A DNA stretch of 64,000 nucleotides from Saccharopolyspora sp. NFXS83 (lineage in GTDB: Bacteria > Actinomycetota > Actinomycetes > Mycobacteriales > Pseudonocardiaceae). Shown in pieces: positions 7,702-16,168 of the stretch (positions are counted from its first letter, which is position 1; each line of letters begins with the position of its first letter). The notes under the pieces were generated by a model. The model saw only the letters and a program-made list of their open reading frames with translations. It was not told where the DNA came from and searched no databases. The position numbers were made by a program, and so were the translations under genes. Location: assembly GCF_026241095.1 (NCBI RefSeq), contig NZ_JAPFGB010000001.1, positions 1-64,000 of the forward strand, given 5' to 3'.

Positions 7702-9132
7702 TCAGCCCAGCGGCGGGATGTTGTTGTTGAGGCGGAAGCGGTTCCGCGGGTCGTACCGGGCCTTCGCGTGTCCGAGGCGTTCCAGGTTGTCGCCGTAGGC
7801 CGACGCCCGCGCGCCGGGGTCGAGCACCGCCTCCCCGCTGAAGTTCAGGTACGTCCCCGCGGCCCCGGGCATCGCCTCGGCCTCCGCCAGCACGTCCCGC
7901 ACCCACTGCACGGCGGTCGCGGTGTCGTCGGCGTCGGTCCAGTTGGCGTCGACGCTGAGCATGTAGTCCGCGTCCCGGTCGCCGAACGCGGTGGCCGCGG
8001 CGGGAACCCGCCCGGCGGCTCCGCCGAGCAGCGGGACGTGCAGCATCGTCAACGGGTGCGGCCGTTCCCGGCCGCGTCGGACCACCAGGTCGAGCACGGC
8101 GTCGTCGAGTTCGCGGAAGTACAGCGACTTCCAGTAGCTGAGCAGCCCGCCCTTCGGGAAGAACGGGTCGAACGCCTGCTGCACCGCGGTGTAGGGCGCG
8201 GGCCCGCTGAGGTCCGCGAGCGGAGTGCCGAACCGGCGCATCGGTTCGAGGGCGGCCATCCCGTCGTCGACGCGTCCGGCGTGCACGGCACCGATGATGA
8301 GCACGTCCTGGTCGTGCAGTTCGGCGGGCAGCGCGGGGGACGCAGGCAGCGTCCAGAGCACGGCGCGGGTGGTGATCTCGTCGGGCAGCCCGCTCGTCCA
8401 CTCCCGCCAGGAGCGCAGCACCTGCTCGGCGTCGGCCGCCGGGTACATCGCGGCCCCGTTCGCCACGACCGGCCCCAGCGGGTGCGCGTCGAACTCGAAG
8501 GAGGTGACGACGCCGAAGTTCCCGCCCGCGCCGCGCAACGCCCACAGCAGCTCCGGGTCCTCCGGTCCGGCCCGCAGCACCTGCCCGTCGGCGGTGACGA
8601 CCTCCGCTGAACGGAGGTTGTCGCAGGCCAGCCCGTGCGCGCGGTGCAACCAGCCGATGCCGCCGCCGAGGGTGAGCCCGCCGACTCCGGTGCTGGACAC
8701 GATCCCGCCGGGCACCGCCAACCCGAACAGCTGCGTCTCGCGGTCCACGTCGGCCCAGGTGGCGCCGCCCTGGACGCGCGCGATCCGGCGTTCCGGGTCC
8801 ACGGCGACGCCGCGCATGGCGGACAGGTCGATCAGCAGCGCGCCGTCGTGGATGCTGTGCCCGGCGACGCTGTGCCCCCCGCCGCGCACGGCGATGAGCA
8901 GGTCGTGGTCTCGGGCGAGCCGCACGGCGTCCACGACGTCGGCGGTGCCGGAGCACCGGGCGATGAGCGCGGGCCGCCGGTGGAACATCCCGTTCTGCAC
9001 GACGCAGGCCTGGTCGTACAGGTCGTCGCCGGGGCCGATGAGCGGGCCGCGGAATCCGGCGCGGAGTTCGTCGAGAACACCGTCTTCGAGGTTCGTCTCT
9101 TCGCTGGTGAGGGTGCGCAGCAGTACCGGCAT
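7702..9132 (-). CDS. FAD-linked oxidase (berberine bridge enzyme family)
   Basis: A 476-residue PCMH-type flavoprotein oxidase. The FAD domain has RGGGHSVAGHS, with H87 the expected 8-alpha-histidyl attachment site, followed by VQGGATWADVD and GVGGLTLGGGIGWL. Ser occupies the position before GVGG where bicovalent members carry Cys, so I expect a single covalent link. The C-terminal BBE motif is NRFRLNNNIPP. Substrates in this family are sugars, alkaloids or polyketides, and the natural one here is unknown. The start is the ATG at 9132 behind GAGGAGGTG; an upstream ATG at 9228 has no ribosome site. No secretion signal is seen. Confidence 0.9.
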   Translation of the reverse strand: MPVLLRTLTSEETNLEDGVLDELRAGFRGPLIGPGDDLYDQACVVQNGMFHRRPALIARCSGTADVVDAVRLARDHDLLIAVRGGGHSVAGHSIHDGALLIDLSAMRGVAVDPERRIARVQGGATWADVDRETQLFGLAVPGGIVSSTGVGGLTLGGGIGWLHRAHGLACDNLRSAEVVTADGQVLRAGPEDPELLWALRGAGGNFGVVTSFEFDAHPLGPVVANGAAMYPAADAEQVLRSWREWTSGLPDEITTRAVLWTLPASPALPAELHDQDVLIIGAVHAGRVDDGMAALEPMRRFGTPLADLSGPAPYTAVQQAFDPFFPKGGLLSYWKSLYFRELDDAVLDLVVRRGRERPHPLTMLHVPLLGGAAGRVPAAATAFGDRDADYMLSVDANWTDADDTATAVQWVRDVLAEAEAMPGAAGTYLNFSGEAVLDPGARASAYGDNLERLGHAKARYDPRNRFRLNNNIPPLG

Positions 9133-9338
9133 CGCACCCACCTCCTCGTCGCAGTGCCCGGTCGAGTGCACTAGCAGCGCACACCCGCATTCGCGCCTGG
9201 AACAGTGCCGCCGGTCCGTTGACGGCACCTTCGCCGAGTGCTGACCGGCGGGTCGGCGGGGGACCTTGTGCCCTGGGGGCGCACGAATCCGCGGCGCACC
9301 GTTGCCTTGACGGATCAGCGCGCGTTCGGGGAGCAGTC

Positions 9339-9944
9339 ATGGCGTGGTCGACGGAGGAGTCCAGCGGGGTCCACGAATCGCTGGGCCGGGTGGGGCGTTC
9401 TTGGGGCTGGTTGCTGGCGTTCGGCGTGCTGTCGGTGGTCGCGGGCATCGCGGTGCTGACCTGGCCGGGCGCGACGATCCTGGTGATCGCCCTGCTGCTG
9501 GGCGTGCAGCTGCTCGTCGGCGGGGTGTTCTGGTTCGGCAGCGCGCTCGCGTCCGAGGAGAAGGGCACGGCGGTGCAGATCATGCTGGCGGTGCTGGGAA
9601 TCCTCGCCGGCGTGGTGGTGCTGCGGTACCCGGTGCAGTCGGCCGTCGCGCTCCCGCTGGTGCTGGGGTTGTTCTGGACGGTGAACGGGGTGCTGGAGAC
9701 ATTCCACGCGGTGACCAGGACGCACGTGACCTCGCGGGGGTGGGCGATGGTGGCCGGGCTGCTCGGCATCGTCGCCGGTGTGGTGCTGCTGGCGTACCCG
9801 GGCCTGGGCCTGGTGACGCTGACGTACCTGCTCGGCATCTGGCTGATCGTCTACGGCGGGATCACCGCGGTCCGCGCGGTGGCTTCGCGCCCGGAACCGG
9901 CCGGGAGCGCCGTGCCGCCCCCAGCGGGCGCCGCGCACGCGTGA
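9339..9944 (+). CDS. HdeD/DUF308 family membrane protein
   Basis: A 201-residue integral membrane protein with six hydrophobic segments arranged as three similar pairs, which is the DUF308 pattern (WGWLLAFGVLSVVAGI, LLGVQLLVGGVFWF, MLAVLGILAGVVVL, VLGLFWTVNGVLE, AMVAGLLGIVAGVVLL, YLLGIWLIVYGGI). E. coli HdeD is linked to acid resistance; function in actinobacteria is not established. The ATG at 9339 follows GGGGAG. A Pro/Ala-rich tail of about 15 residues ends the protein. It is a single gene, divergent from the FAD oxidase. Confidence 0.87.
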   Translation: MAWSTEESSGVHESLGRVGRSWGWLLAFGVLSVVAGIAVLTWPGATILVIALLLGVQLLVGGVFWFGSALASEEKGTAVQIMLAVLGILAGVVVLRYPVQSAVALPLVLGLFWTVNGVLETFHAVTRTHVTSRGWAMVAGLLGIVAGVVLLAYPGLGLVTLTYLLGIWLIVYGGITAVRAVASRPEPAGSAVPPPAGAAHA

Positions 9945-10112
9945 TCCCGGCCCGATCGGGTTCGCGGCTCGCGGTGGCGCGGCGGAGCTCCCCGGCCTCG
10001 GCCGACGCCCGCGAGCCCGGACCCGATCCCTCCTGAGCAGCGTTCGGACCGGTGATCGGGCTCGGCCGATCGGGTAGCGTGGAGAGGGCGGAACCGGTCA
10101 TGTGGGGGCGCG

Positions 10113-10535
10113 TTGCCAGCGGGAACAGCGGAACGGTCCACGCGCTCGAAGCCGAACGGGCTCCTCGGGCAGCTCGTGCGGTTCGGCCTCGTGGGCGTCG
10201 TCAGCGCCACCGCCGACTACGGAAGCCTGCTGGTCATGGTCACCTTCGGGGTGTGGCAGGAACCGGCCCGCGCGCTGAGCTTCGTCCTCGGCAGCACCAC
10301 CGCGTACCTGCTCAACCGCCGCTGGACCTTCGTCTCCCGCCGGGACACGAAGGAGGCGGTCGCGGTGGCCGCCGTGTACGCCGCGACCTTCGTGCTCATC
10401 CTGACGATCTACTGGCTGGTCCGGCACTCGCTGCCGGTGTCGGCGTGGCAGATCACGATCGCCTGGGTGGTGTCGCAGGGCATCGGCACCTCGTTCAACT
10501 TCCTCACCCAGCGCCTGCTCGTCTTCCGCCGCTGA
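10113..10535 (+). CDS. GtrA family membrane protein
   Basis: A 140-residue protein with four transmembrane segments and the GtrA signature: FGLVGVVSATADYGSL in the first, NRRWTFVSR after the second, FVLILTIYWLV in the third, and a final helix ending NFLTQRLLVFRR. GtrA proteins take part in moving lipid-linked sugars across the membrane for surface polysaccharides or teichoic-acid-type polymers. The start appears to be TTG at 10113 with a G-rich sequence shortly upstream; no ATG or GTG is in frame nearby. No glycosyltransferase gene is next to it, so the partner must be elsewhere. Confidence 0.85.
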   Translation: MPAGTAERSTRSKPNGLLGQLVRFGLVGVVSATADYGSLLVMVTFGVWQEPARALSFVLGSTTAYLLNRRWTFVSRRDTKEAVAVAAVYAATFVLILTIYWLVRHSLPVSAWQITIAWVVSQGIGTSFNFLTQRLLVFRR

Positions 10536-10583
10536 GCGGTCGGCTCGGCCCGCAACGGTCGCTCGTTCGGTCATGATTGTCGG

Positions 10584-11150
10584 ATGATCGACGCGACGCG
10601 CACTCTGGCCCTGATCGGATCGGCGGCGGGCGGGGTGGAGCACATCCGCACCGGGTTGGTCGAACCGGCGCTGGCCCGCGGCTGGCGGGTCGCGGTGACG
10701 CTCACCCCGACCGCCGGAGCCTGGCTGGCCGCCTCGGGCGAGGTCGACCGGATCGCCGAGGTCACCGGCCTACCGTGCCGGTTCGAGCCGCGGATGCCCT
10801 CCGAACCGAGCCCGCACCCGCCGATCGACTGCTTCCTGGTGTGCCCGGCGACGGCCAACACGGTCAGCAAGCTGGCGCTCGGCCTGGGCGACAGCCAGGC
10901 GATGACCACCGTGGTCGAGGCGATCGGGGCGGGCACGGCGCCGGTGGTCGTCTTCCCCACCGTCAACGCCGCGCACCACCGCCACCCGGCGTGGAAGTCG
11001 CACACCTCGACCTTGCAGGACGCGGGCGTGCACCTGCTCACCGGCGACGACCTGTGGCAGCCGCACGAACCGCGCAGCGGCCTCGACCAGAAGATCCCCT
11101 GGAACTTGATCCTCGCCAACTTGGACACCCACGTCCGGCCTCGCCAATGA
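10584..11150 (+). CDS. Flavoprotein-domain protein (HFCD fold)
   Basis: A 188-residue protein of the FMN-binding homo-oligomeric flavin-containing Cys-decarboxylase fold, the fold of phosphopantothenoylcysteine decarboxylase. It opens with TLALIGSAAGGVEHI, has the fold's PATANTVSKLALGLGDS motif near 91-107, and carries PVVVFPTVNAAHHRHPAW where decarboxylases have PAMN. The family PxMN motif is therefore modified to PTVN, so I would not call it CoaBC. It may act on another thiol or amine, or just bind FMN. The ATG at 10584 is the only convincing start. A strong hairpin lies downstream. Confidence 0.78.
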   Translation: MIDATRTLALIGSAAGGVEHIRTGLVEPALARGWRVAVTLTPTAGAWLAASGEVDRIAEVTGLPCRFEPRMPSEPSPHPPIDCFLVCPATANTVSKLALGLGDSQAMTTVVEAIGAGTAPVVVFPTVNAAHHRHPAWKSHTSTLQDAGVHLLTGDDLWQPHEPRSGLDQKIPWNLILANLDTHVRPRQ

Positions 11151-11226
11151 AGGCCGAAGGCGTGCGGGTCCGCCGGTCGAGCGGCCGTGAATGCGGTGCG
11201 ATCCGCGGTTCGAGGCCGGGAGAGAA

Positions 11227-11269
11227 GAAGGCCCAGGTGGAGCGACTCAACGCTCTGACCTGGGCCTTC
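11227..11269. terminator. Strong bidirectional hairpin terminator
   Basis: GAAGGCCCAGGT (11227-11238) pairs with ACCTGGGCCTTC (11258-11269), and an inner GAGCG/CGCTC stem extends the structure. A short T-run follows on the plus strand. It lies between the flavoprotein gene and the oppositely oriented tRNA gene, so it can end transcription from both sides. Confidence 0.85.
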
Positions 11270-11277
11270 GTTTGCTG

Positions 11278-11348
11278 AGCGGATGACGGGAATCGAACCC
11301 GCGTATTCAGCTTGGGAAGCTGATGTTCTACCATTGAACTACATCCGC
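11278..11348 (-). tRNA. tRNA-Gly (anticodon CCC)
   Basis: The minus strand folds into a complete 71-nt tRNA. The acceptor stem is GCGGATG/CATCCGC, the D arm is TTCAATGGTAGAA, the anticodon stem is TCAGC/GCTGA with loop TTCCCAA (anticodon CCC at 11314-11316), and the T arm has GGTTCGATTCC. The discriminator base is T, and the CCA end is not encoded, as is common in actinobacteria. It reads GGG glycine codons. Confidence 0.97.
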
Positions 11349-11426
11349 AGTGCCGTTTCCGGCGCCGCCAACTCTAACACGGCAGGCGACGAAGATCGCT
11401 CAGGGTGTGGCCGATACGCTGTGCGC

Positions 11427-12011
11427 GTGCTGCTGAGTGACCGGGACCTGCGCAAAGAGCTGGACGAGGGCCGACTCGAACTCGATCCGTTCGACGTCGC
11501 CATGATCCAGCCGTCCAGCATCGACGTGCGGTTGGACCGGTTCTTCCGGGTCTTCGACAACTCGAAGTACACCCACATCGATCCTGCGCAGCAGCAGGAC
11601 GAACTCACCTCGCCGGTCGAGGTCACCGGCGACGATCCGTTCGTGCTGCACCCTGGCGAATTCGTCCTCGGGTCGACCTACGAGTCGGTGCGGTTGCCGG
11701 ACGATCTGGCCGGGCGGCTGGAGGGCAAGTCCTCGCTGGGGCGGCTCGGGCTGCTCACGCATTCCACCGCCGGGTTCATCGACCCCGGCTTCTTCGGGCA
11801 CATCACGCTCGAACTGTCCAATGTGGCCAATCTGCCGATCACGCTGTGGCCGGGGATGAAGATCGGGCAGCTCTGCCTGTTCCGGTTGTCGAGCCCCGCC
11901 GAGCACCCGTACGGCACGACGCACGCGGGTTCCCGGTACCAGGGCCAGCGCGGGCCGACGCCGTCGCGCGCCCACCTCAACTTCCAGCGGGTCGAGACCC
12001 GCCGCGACTGA
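11427..12011 (+). CDS. dcd: dCTP deaminase, probably bifunctional with dUTPase activity
   Basis: Trimeric nucleotide deaminase that converts dCTP toward dUMP/dUTP for thymidylate synthesis. The sequence is nearly that of the well-studied mycobacterial enzyme: [11 protein letters not shown] at the start, [11 protein letters not shown] at 27-37, [19 protein letters not shown] at 98-116 and [15 protein letters not shown] at 116-130, closing GQRGPTPSR. The mycobacterial Dcd makes dUMP directly, and this protein shares that form's 190-194 residue length. I use GTG at 11427 because VLLSD matches the family start; a GTG at 11421 would add two residues. The gene is monocistronic, directly after the divergent tRNA gene. 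Confidence 0.96.
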   Translation: MLLSDRDLRKELDEGRLELDPFDVAMIQPSSIDVRLDRFFRVFDNSKYTHIDPAQQQDELTSPVEVTGDDPFVLHPGEFVLGSTYESVRLPDDLAGRLEGKSSLGRLGLLTHSTAGFIDPGFFGHITLELSNVANLPITLWPGMKIGQLCLFRLSSPAEHPYGTTHAGSRYQGQRGPTPSRAHLNFQRVETRRD

Positions 12012-12369
12012 TCTCGCCGGCTCTCGTTTCCGCAACGCCCGCCGCGGGGCGTCCAAGTTGATCGGCCCGCTCATCCGGTCGGATCGGCCGTTCGCGCATG
12101 GCCGTCCGGTGTAGGCGCTGCTGCGCTTCCCGGCGGAAGAGCATGCGGCCGATCGGTCCTGCTCCTTCGCATCGGCCCTGGTGAGTGCGTTGATCGCACA
12201 CGTTGCGCACGCACGTGATTACCACGTGAACGATTCAGTCGCCACGGTGAGGATGCTCACCCTGAATCGTGGAAGAAAAGTGGTGGTTCAGACCCTAAAG
12301 TCCCCAGGGCCCGGCGCTCTCCCCAGGTGTGCAAGGTGGCTCACCGGCGAGCGGGCACAGGAGAACTCG
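12012..12369 (+). promoter_or_regulatory. 358-bp leader of the sugar porter gene with nested inverted repeats
   Basis: No convincing gene lies here, although the porter frame stays open to a GTG at 12181. It holds a nested inverted repeat: GATTCAG (12232-12238) pairs with CTGAATC (12262-12268), and inside it GGTGAG (12246-12251) pairs with CTCACC (12256-12261). Nearby, CACGTG occurs twice (12213-12230 region). These are candidates for an operator or attenuator of the downstream transporter; the regulator is unknown. Confidence 0.45.
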
Positions 12370-13776
12370 ATGTCGACTACGCAGTCGCGCGCCGACGGTG
12401 CCACGACCGGGCACTTGGGGCACGTTGTGATGATCGCGAGCGCGGCGGCGCTCGGCGGCTTCCTCTTCGGCTACGACACGTCCGTGATCAACGGTGGTGT
12501 CGACGCCATTCAGGCCCACTTCAACGTCGGGTCGGCCTTGACCGGGCTCGTCGTCTCGTCGGCCCTGCTGGGGTCCGCGGTCGGCGCGGCCATCGCGGGT
12601 GGACTGGCCGACCGGATCGGCCGCATCCGGGTCATGCAGATCGCGGCGGTGCTGTTCGTGATCAGCGCCGTCGCCTCGGCCGTCCCGTTCGCGATCTGGG
12701 ACCTGGCGATCTGGCGGATCGTCGGTGGCATCGCCATCGGCATCGCCTCGGTGATCGCCCCCGCCTACATCGCCGAGGTCGCGCCCGCGGCCTATCGAGG
12801 CAGGCTGACTTCGCTGCAGCAGCTCGCGATCGTGCTGGGCATCGCGTTGTCCCAGCTGGTCAACTACGGCTTGGCCGCCGCCGCGGGCGGGAGCGCCTCG
12901 AACCTGCTCGGGCCGCTGCAGGCCTGGCAGTGGATGCTCGGCGTGGCCGCGGTTCCCGCGGTGGTCTACCTGGTCGTGTCGTCGCTGATCCCGGAGTCCC
13001 CGCGCTACCTCGTGGCCGCCGGTCAGGTCGACAAGGCCCGCACGGTGCTCGCGAAGATCGAGCCCGGCGACCCCGACTCGAAGATCGACGAGATCCGCGC
13101 GGCGCTCGGCGAGCGCAAGCCGAAGCTCTCCGACCTGCGGGGCAAGTTCGGCGTGCTGCCGATCGTGTGGGTCGGCATGGCCATCGCCGCGCTCCAGCAG
13201 TTCGTCGGCATCAACGTGATCTTCTACTACTCGTCCTCGCTGTGGCAGTCCGTCGGCATCCAGGAGAGCGACTCGCTGCTGCTGAGCCTGTTCACCTCGA
13301 TCGTGAACATCGTCGGTACGTTCATCGCCATCGCGCTGGTCGACAAGATCGGCCGCAAGCCGCTGCTGGTCATCGGCTCCATCGGCATGGCGGTGTCGCT
13401 CGCGGTCACCGGCTGGGCGTTCAGCTTCGCGCAGGTCGTCGGCGAGGATGCGGTGCTGCCCCCGGGCTGGGGCGTCGTCGCGCTGATTTCGGCGAGCGCG
13501 TTCGTGCTGTTCTTCGCCTCGTCCTGGGGCGTGGTGATGTGGGTGCTGCTCGGCGAGATGTTCCCGCCGCGGATCCGCGCCGCCGCGCTGGCCGTGGGCA
13601 CCATGACGAACTGGGTGGCGAACTGGCTGGTCACGGTGAGCTTCCCGAGCATGCGGGACTGGAACCTGCCCGCCACGTACTTCATGTACGCGCTGTTCGC
13701 GGTGATCTCGCTGGTGTTCGTGCTGCGCTACCTCAAGGAGACCAATGGTCGTTCCCTGGAGGAAATGGGCAGCTGA
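12370..13776 (+). CDS. Sugar porter family MFS transporter
   Basis: A 468-residue, 12-helix proton-coupled sugar importer of the XylE/GalP/AraE type. Diagnostic motifs are present: GGFLFGYDTSVINGG in helix 1, DRIGR in loop 2-3, PESPRYLV after helix 6, QQFVGINVIFYYSS in helix 7, DKIGRKPLL in loop 8-9 and a final LKETNGRSLEEM close to the family PETKG-type ending. The substrate is probably a pentose or hexose; the Gln-Gln and Asn residues of helix 7 support sugar binding but not identity. The start at 12370 follows AGGAGAAC. It is a single gene ending in a strong terminator. Confidence 0.93.
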   Translation: MSTTQSRADGATTGHLGHVVMIASAAALGGFLFGYDTSVINGGVDAIQAHFNVGSALTGLVVSSALLGSAVGAAIAGGLADRIGRIRVMQIAAVLFVISAVASAVPFAIWDLAIWRIVGGIAIGIASVIAPAYIAEVAPAAYRGRLTSLQQLAIVLGIALSQLVNYGLAAAAGGSASNLLGPLQAWQWMLGVAAVPAVVYLVVSSLIPESPRYLVAAGQVDKARTVLAKIEPGDPDSKIDEIRAALGERKPKLSDLRGKFGVLPIVWVGMAIAALQQFVGINVIFYYSSSLWQSVGIQESDSLLLSLFTSIVNIVGTFIAIALVDKIGRKPLLVIGSIGMAVSLAVTGWAFSFAQVVGEDAVLPPGWGVVALISASAFVLFFASSWGVVMWVLLGEMFPPRIRAAALAVGTMTNWVANWLVTVSFPSMRDWNLPATYFMYALFAVISLVFVLRYLKETNGRSLEEMGS

Positions 13777-13790
13777 GCGCTCTCCCCTCC

Positions 13791-13828
13791 GCGAAGGCGC
13801 CCCGGGCACTGGCCCGGGGCGCCTTCGC
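13791..13828 (+). terminator. Rho-independent type hairpin after the sugar porter
   Basis: GCGAAGGCGCCCCGGGC (13791-13807) pairs perfectly with GCCCGGGGCGCCTTCGC (13812-13828), leaving a 4-base loop. It starts 14 bp after the stop codon. No T-run follows, as is usual in high-G+C actinobacteria. Confidence 0.85.
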
Positions 13829-13873
13829 GCGTCCGCACCCCGTCCGCGCTGCGCAGTCGATCCGGAACATCGC

Positions 13874-13903
13874 ACGTAACGTGTACCGTACAAAGTACGT
13901 AAC
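13874..13903 (+). promoter_or_regulatory. Candidate operator upstream of the epoxide-hydrolase-like gene
   Basis: CGTAC-AAA-GTACG (13887-13899) is a perfect inverted repeat, flanked by two direct copies of ACGTAAC at 13874-13880 and 13897-13903. The A/T-rich stretch stands out from its GC-rich surroundings and lies 22-51 bp before the GTG start, where a promoter/operator would be. It resembles TetR-type sites in style only. Confidence 0.45.
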
Positions 13904-13924
13904 TGGATGCGGGAGAGGTGCGCG

Positions 13925-15088
13925 GTGGAGTCGTTCCGGATCGAGGTCCCCCAGCAGGAGCTGGACGACCTGGCGCAACGGTTGGCGCGCACGCGCTGGC
14001 CGGACGAGGTCGCGGGCAGCGGCTGGGAGCACGGGCCGCCCGTCGAGTACCTGAAGGACCTGGTCGAGCACTGGCGGCACCACTACGACTGGCGGGCGCA
14101 GGAGGCGCTGCTCAACGAGCACCCGCAGTTCACCACCGGGATCGACGGCCAGCGGGTGCACTTCCTGCACGTCCGCTCACCCGAACCGGACGCCGTGGCG
14201 CTGCTGCTCACGCACGGCTGGCCGAGTTCCATCGCCGAATACCTCGACGTGATCGGCCCGCTGACCGACCCGCGCGGCCACGGGGCGGATCGAACGCAGG
14301 CGTTCCACCTGGTCATCCCGTCACCACCGGGCTACGGGTTCTCCGGCCCCACGGCGGAATTCGGCTGGGGCGCCGAGCGGATCGCGCGGGCGTGGGTCGA
14401 GCTGATGAGCCGCCTCGGCTACGAGCGCTACGGCGTGCAGGGCGGTGACTGGGGCACCTGGATCTCCCGTGAAGTGGCGCTCCGCGCTCCGGAACGAGTC
14501 GTGGGCGTGCACACCAACGGGCTGGTCACGTTCCCCACCGGAGCTCCCGGCGAGATGGAGGAGCTCACCGAAGCCGACCACGCGCGGATGGCGTCGTGGG
14601 AGCGGTACGTGAACGAGCTCTACGGCTACAAGCTCATCCAGTCCACCAAGCCGAGGTCGCTGGCGTTCTCGCTGGCGGACTCCCCGGTCGGGCAACTGGC
14701 GTGGATCGTCGGCGTGCTGCGGGAGTGGACGGACTGCACCGAGGCTCCGGACGAGGCGCTGGGCATCGACCGGATCCTGACCACGGTGATGCTGTACTGG
14801 CTGACCGGCACGGCGCACTCGTCGGCGCGGTCCTTCGTGGAGACCCCCGACACCGCCGAGCACGCCGAAGCCGAGGGTGCGTTGGCCGCGCTGGAAGTGG
14901 GCGAGGTCCCGCACGGAGTCGCGGTGTTCCCGAAGGACGTGCTCGCCCCCGTGCGCCCGTTCGCCGAACGCCTCAACAACATCGTGCGCTGGACCGAATA
15001 CGAGCGCGGCGGCACCTTCCCCGCCACCGAAGTCCCGGACCTGTTCACCGCCGACGTCCGCGAGTTCTTCGCCTCCCTGCCCCGCTGA
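13925..15088 (+). CDS. Epoxide hydrolase family protein lacking the usual catalytic His
   Basis: A 387-residue alpha/beta-hydrolase with the N-terminal EHN lid region ([23 protein letters not shown]) of microsomal-type epoxide hydrolases. The oxyanion motif HGWP is at 97-100, and the nucleophile is D175 in QGGDWGTW. The C-terminal motif is normally GGHFAALE with the catalytic His; here it reads RGGTFPATE, placing Thr at about 364. Length and all other landmarks are normal, so it is not truncated. Activity may be lost or altered, and I would not assume epoxide hydrolysis. The GTG at 13925 is supported by GGGAGAGG seven bases upstream; an ATG at 13907 overlaps that site. Confidence 0.85.
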   Translation: MESFRIEVPQQELDDLAQRLARTRWPDEVAGSGWEHGPPVEYLKDLVEHWRHHYDWRAQEALLNEHPQFTTGIDGQRVHFLHVRSPEPDAVALLLTHGWPSSIAEYLDVIGPLTDPRGHGADRTQAFHLVIPSPPGYGFSGPTAEFGWGAERIARAWVELMSRLGYERYGVQGGDWGTWISREVALRAPERVVGVHTNGLVTFPTGAPGEMEELTEADHARMASWERYVNELYGYKLIQSTKPRSLAFSLADSPVGQLAWIVGVLREWTDCTEAPDEALGIDRILTTVMLYWLTGTAHSSARSFVETPDTAEHAEAEGALAALEVGEVPHGVAVFPKDVLAPVRPFAERLNNIVRWTEYERGGTFPATEVPDLFTADVREFFASLPR

Positions 15089-15111
15089 CCGCACCCGGGC
15101 CCGGTTTCCGG

Positions 15112-15245
15112 GTGAACGGCCCGTTCGTCCAACGGGATCGGACGAACGGGCCGTTCACTCGAACCGTCCTCGACGGTCCACCGGCCGATCGGGAACGGGT
15201 GAACGGCCCGTTCGTCCAACGGGATCGGACGAACGGTCCGTTCAC
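15112..15245. repeat. Twin near-identical hairpins between convergent genes
   Basis: Two copies of the same hairpin stand 87 bp apart. In the first, GTGAACGGCCCGTTCGTCC (15112-15130) pairs perfectly with 15140-15158 around the loop AACGGGATC. The second has arms 15199-15217 and 15227-15245 with the identical loop and one base change (GGTCCG for GGGCCG). They sit between the stop of the epoxide-hydrolase gene and the stop of a minus-strand gene, so they may act as a bidirectional terminator. Each arm itself contains the short palindrome AACGGCCCGTT-like core. Confidence 0.85.
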
Positions 15246-15269
15246 CCGGCGGGCGACGCGGGCGCTCGC

Positions 15270-15536
15270 TCAGAGGTAGACGAGGACGAGGTCGTAGAGG
15301 GTGCCGAAGCGCTGGACGGCTCGGCTCGCGGAGCCGAAGGTGGCGAATCGGTTCTTGCCGCCCCCGCGCCAGTAGACGACCGCGCTGCCCGCAGGCAGTC
15401 GCACGCCCCAGGGGCGGATCTGCTCGGGGTCGGGTTCGTCGGTGCCGGGGTCGATTTCGGCCAGGCGAACGACTTCGCGCGTGCCACGCGGGCGCTCCTC
15501 CCGATCGGCGAACAGCTCGACGTTCACTGTCCACAC
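15270..15536 (-). CDS. Small conserved hypothetical protein (88 aa)
   Basis: A short acidic-then-basic protein opening VWTVNVELFADREE and ending LYDLVLVYL. It has no membrane segment or signal peptide. The central GSAVVYWRGGGKNRFATFGS stretch (with the glycine triplet) looks like a beta-hairpin. The start is GTG at 15536, with a second GTG at 15527 as an alternative. Codon use is G/C-ending throughout, and the frame is distinct from neighbouring noise. The family is not recognised; the function is unknown. Confidence 0.55.
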   Translation of the reverse strand: MWTVNVELFADREERPRGTREVVRLAEIDPGTDEPDPEQIRPWGVRLPAGSAVVYWRGGGKNRFATFGSASRAVQRFGTLYDLVLVYL

Positions 15537-15590
15537 CGGACTCCCGCGGCTCCGCTGCGAAGATGGGGAGCGTCGGAATCGGGAACCCCG

Positions 15591-15908
15591 CTACCGGGAT
15601 CCCGTGGTGATCACGGGGACGGCATCGAAGATCGCCCGGGAGTTGCGCCCCCGATGTCCTCGACCTCGCCTCCAAGCAGGCGGGCGTACGGAGTGGAGGA
15701 ACGTGGCTATGTCGACTTGGAGACCCCTCCCGGGCCGCGAACTCTCCGGGTTCAAGATCAGCCCTCCGGCCGGGCGCTCGTACTTCGCCTCGGGGACCCC
15801 GGGAATCGGCAAGCACCGGTCGGCAAGCTCAGGGGGCCACACGCCGTAGCGGTCGACCAGCGGGTCGAGCCCGGTCGGTTCGTGGCCCAACGCTGCGGCC
15901 GTGGTCAT
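15591..15908 (-). CDS. Possible small hypothetical protein (105 aa)
   Basis: From the ATG at 15908, which has GGAAGGGG just upstream, the frame runs MTTAAALGHEPTG and includes DRYGVWPPELADRCLPIPGVPEA in two recognisable blocks before an Arg-rich end. Nearly all codons in the middle third end in G or C, unlike random frames here, but the last 35 residues look poor. It may be a real small gene, a gene shortened by a frameshift, or chance. There is no homology I recognise and no domain. Kept at low confidence. Confidence 0.35.
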   Translation of the reverse strand: MTTAAALGHEPTGLDPLVDRYGVWPPELADRCLPIPGVPEAKYERPAGGLILNPESSRPGRGLQVDIATFLHSVRPPAWRRGRGHRGRNSRAIFDAVPVITTGSR

Positions 15909-16168
15909 CACCCCTTCCACTTCCACGGCACTCGTGACTTCACGTTGCCGAGATGTTCCCCAGCGATCAAGCACTCGCCCCTGTGGTCGGGGCTCGGTTA
16001 CGGCTCGTGCTCATCGGTTCGGAAGTGCCCCCGTTCTCGCGATTTGGGCCACCGGGTCGGGTGGCAGTGGCCGCTGGAGCGCGCTGAGTCGACCTTCACC
16101 CCGTAGGACTGATCCCGGCGATCGACACAGCGCGACGCCGAACCGACTGGAACGACGGAGAGGTACTC

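Noticed and set aside
12181-12369. N-terminal extension of the sugar porter from GTG 12181
   Set aside because: The 63 extra residues are not seen in the family, and the ATG at 12370 has a good ribosome site and the standard start of helix 1.
15442-15849. Plus-strand frame of 135 codons overlapping the small minus-strand genes
   Set aside because: Composition is Arg/Ser/Pro-rich without any strand or helix pattern, and the codon third-position bias is poor compared with the minus-strand frame.
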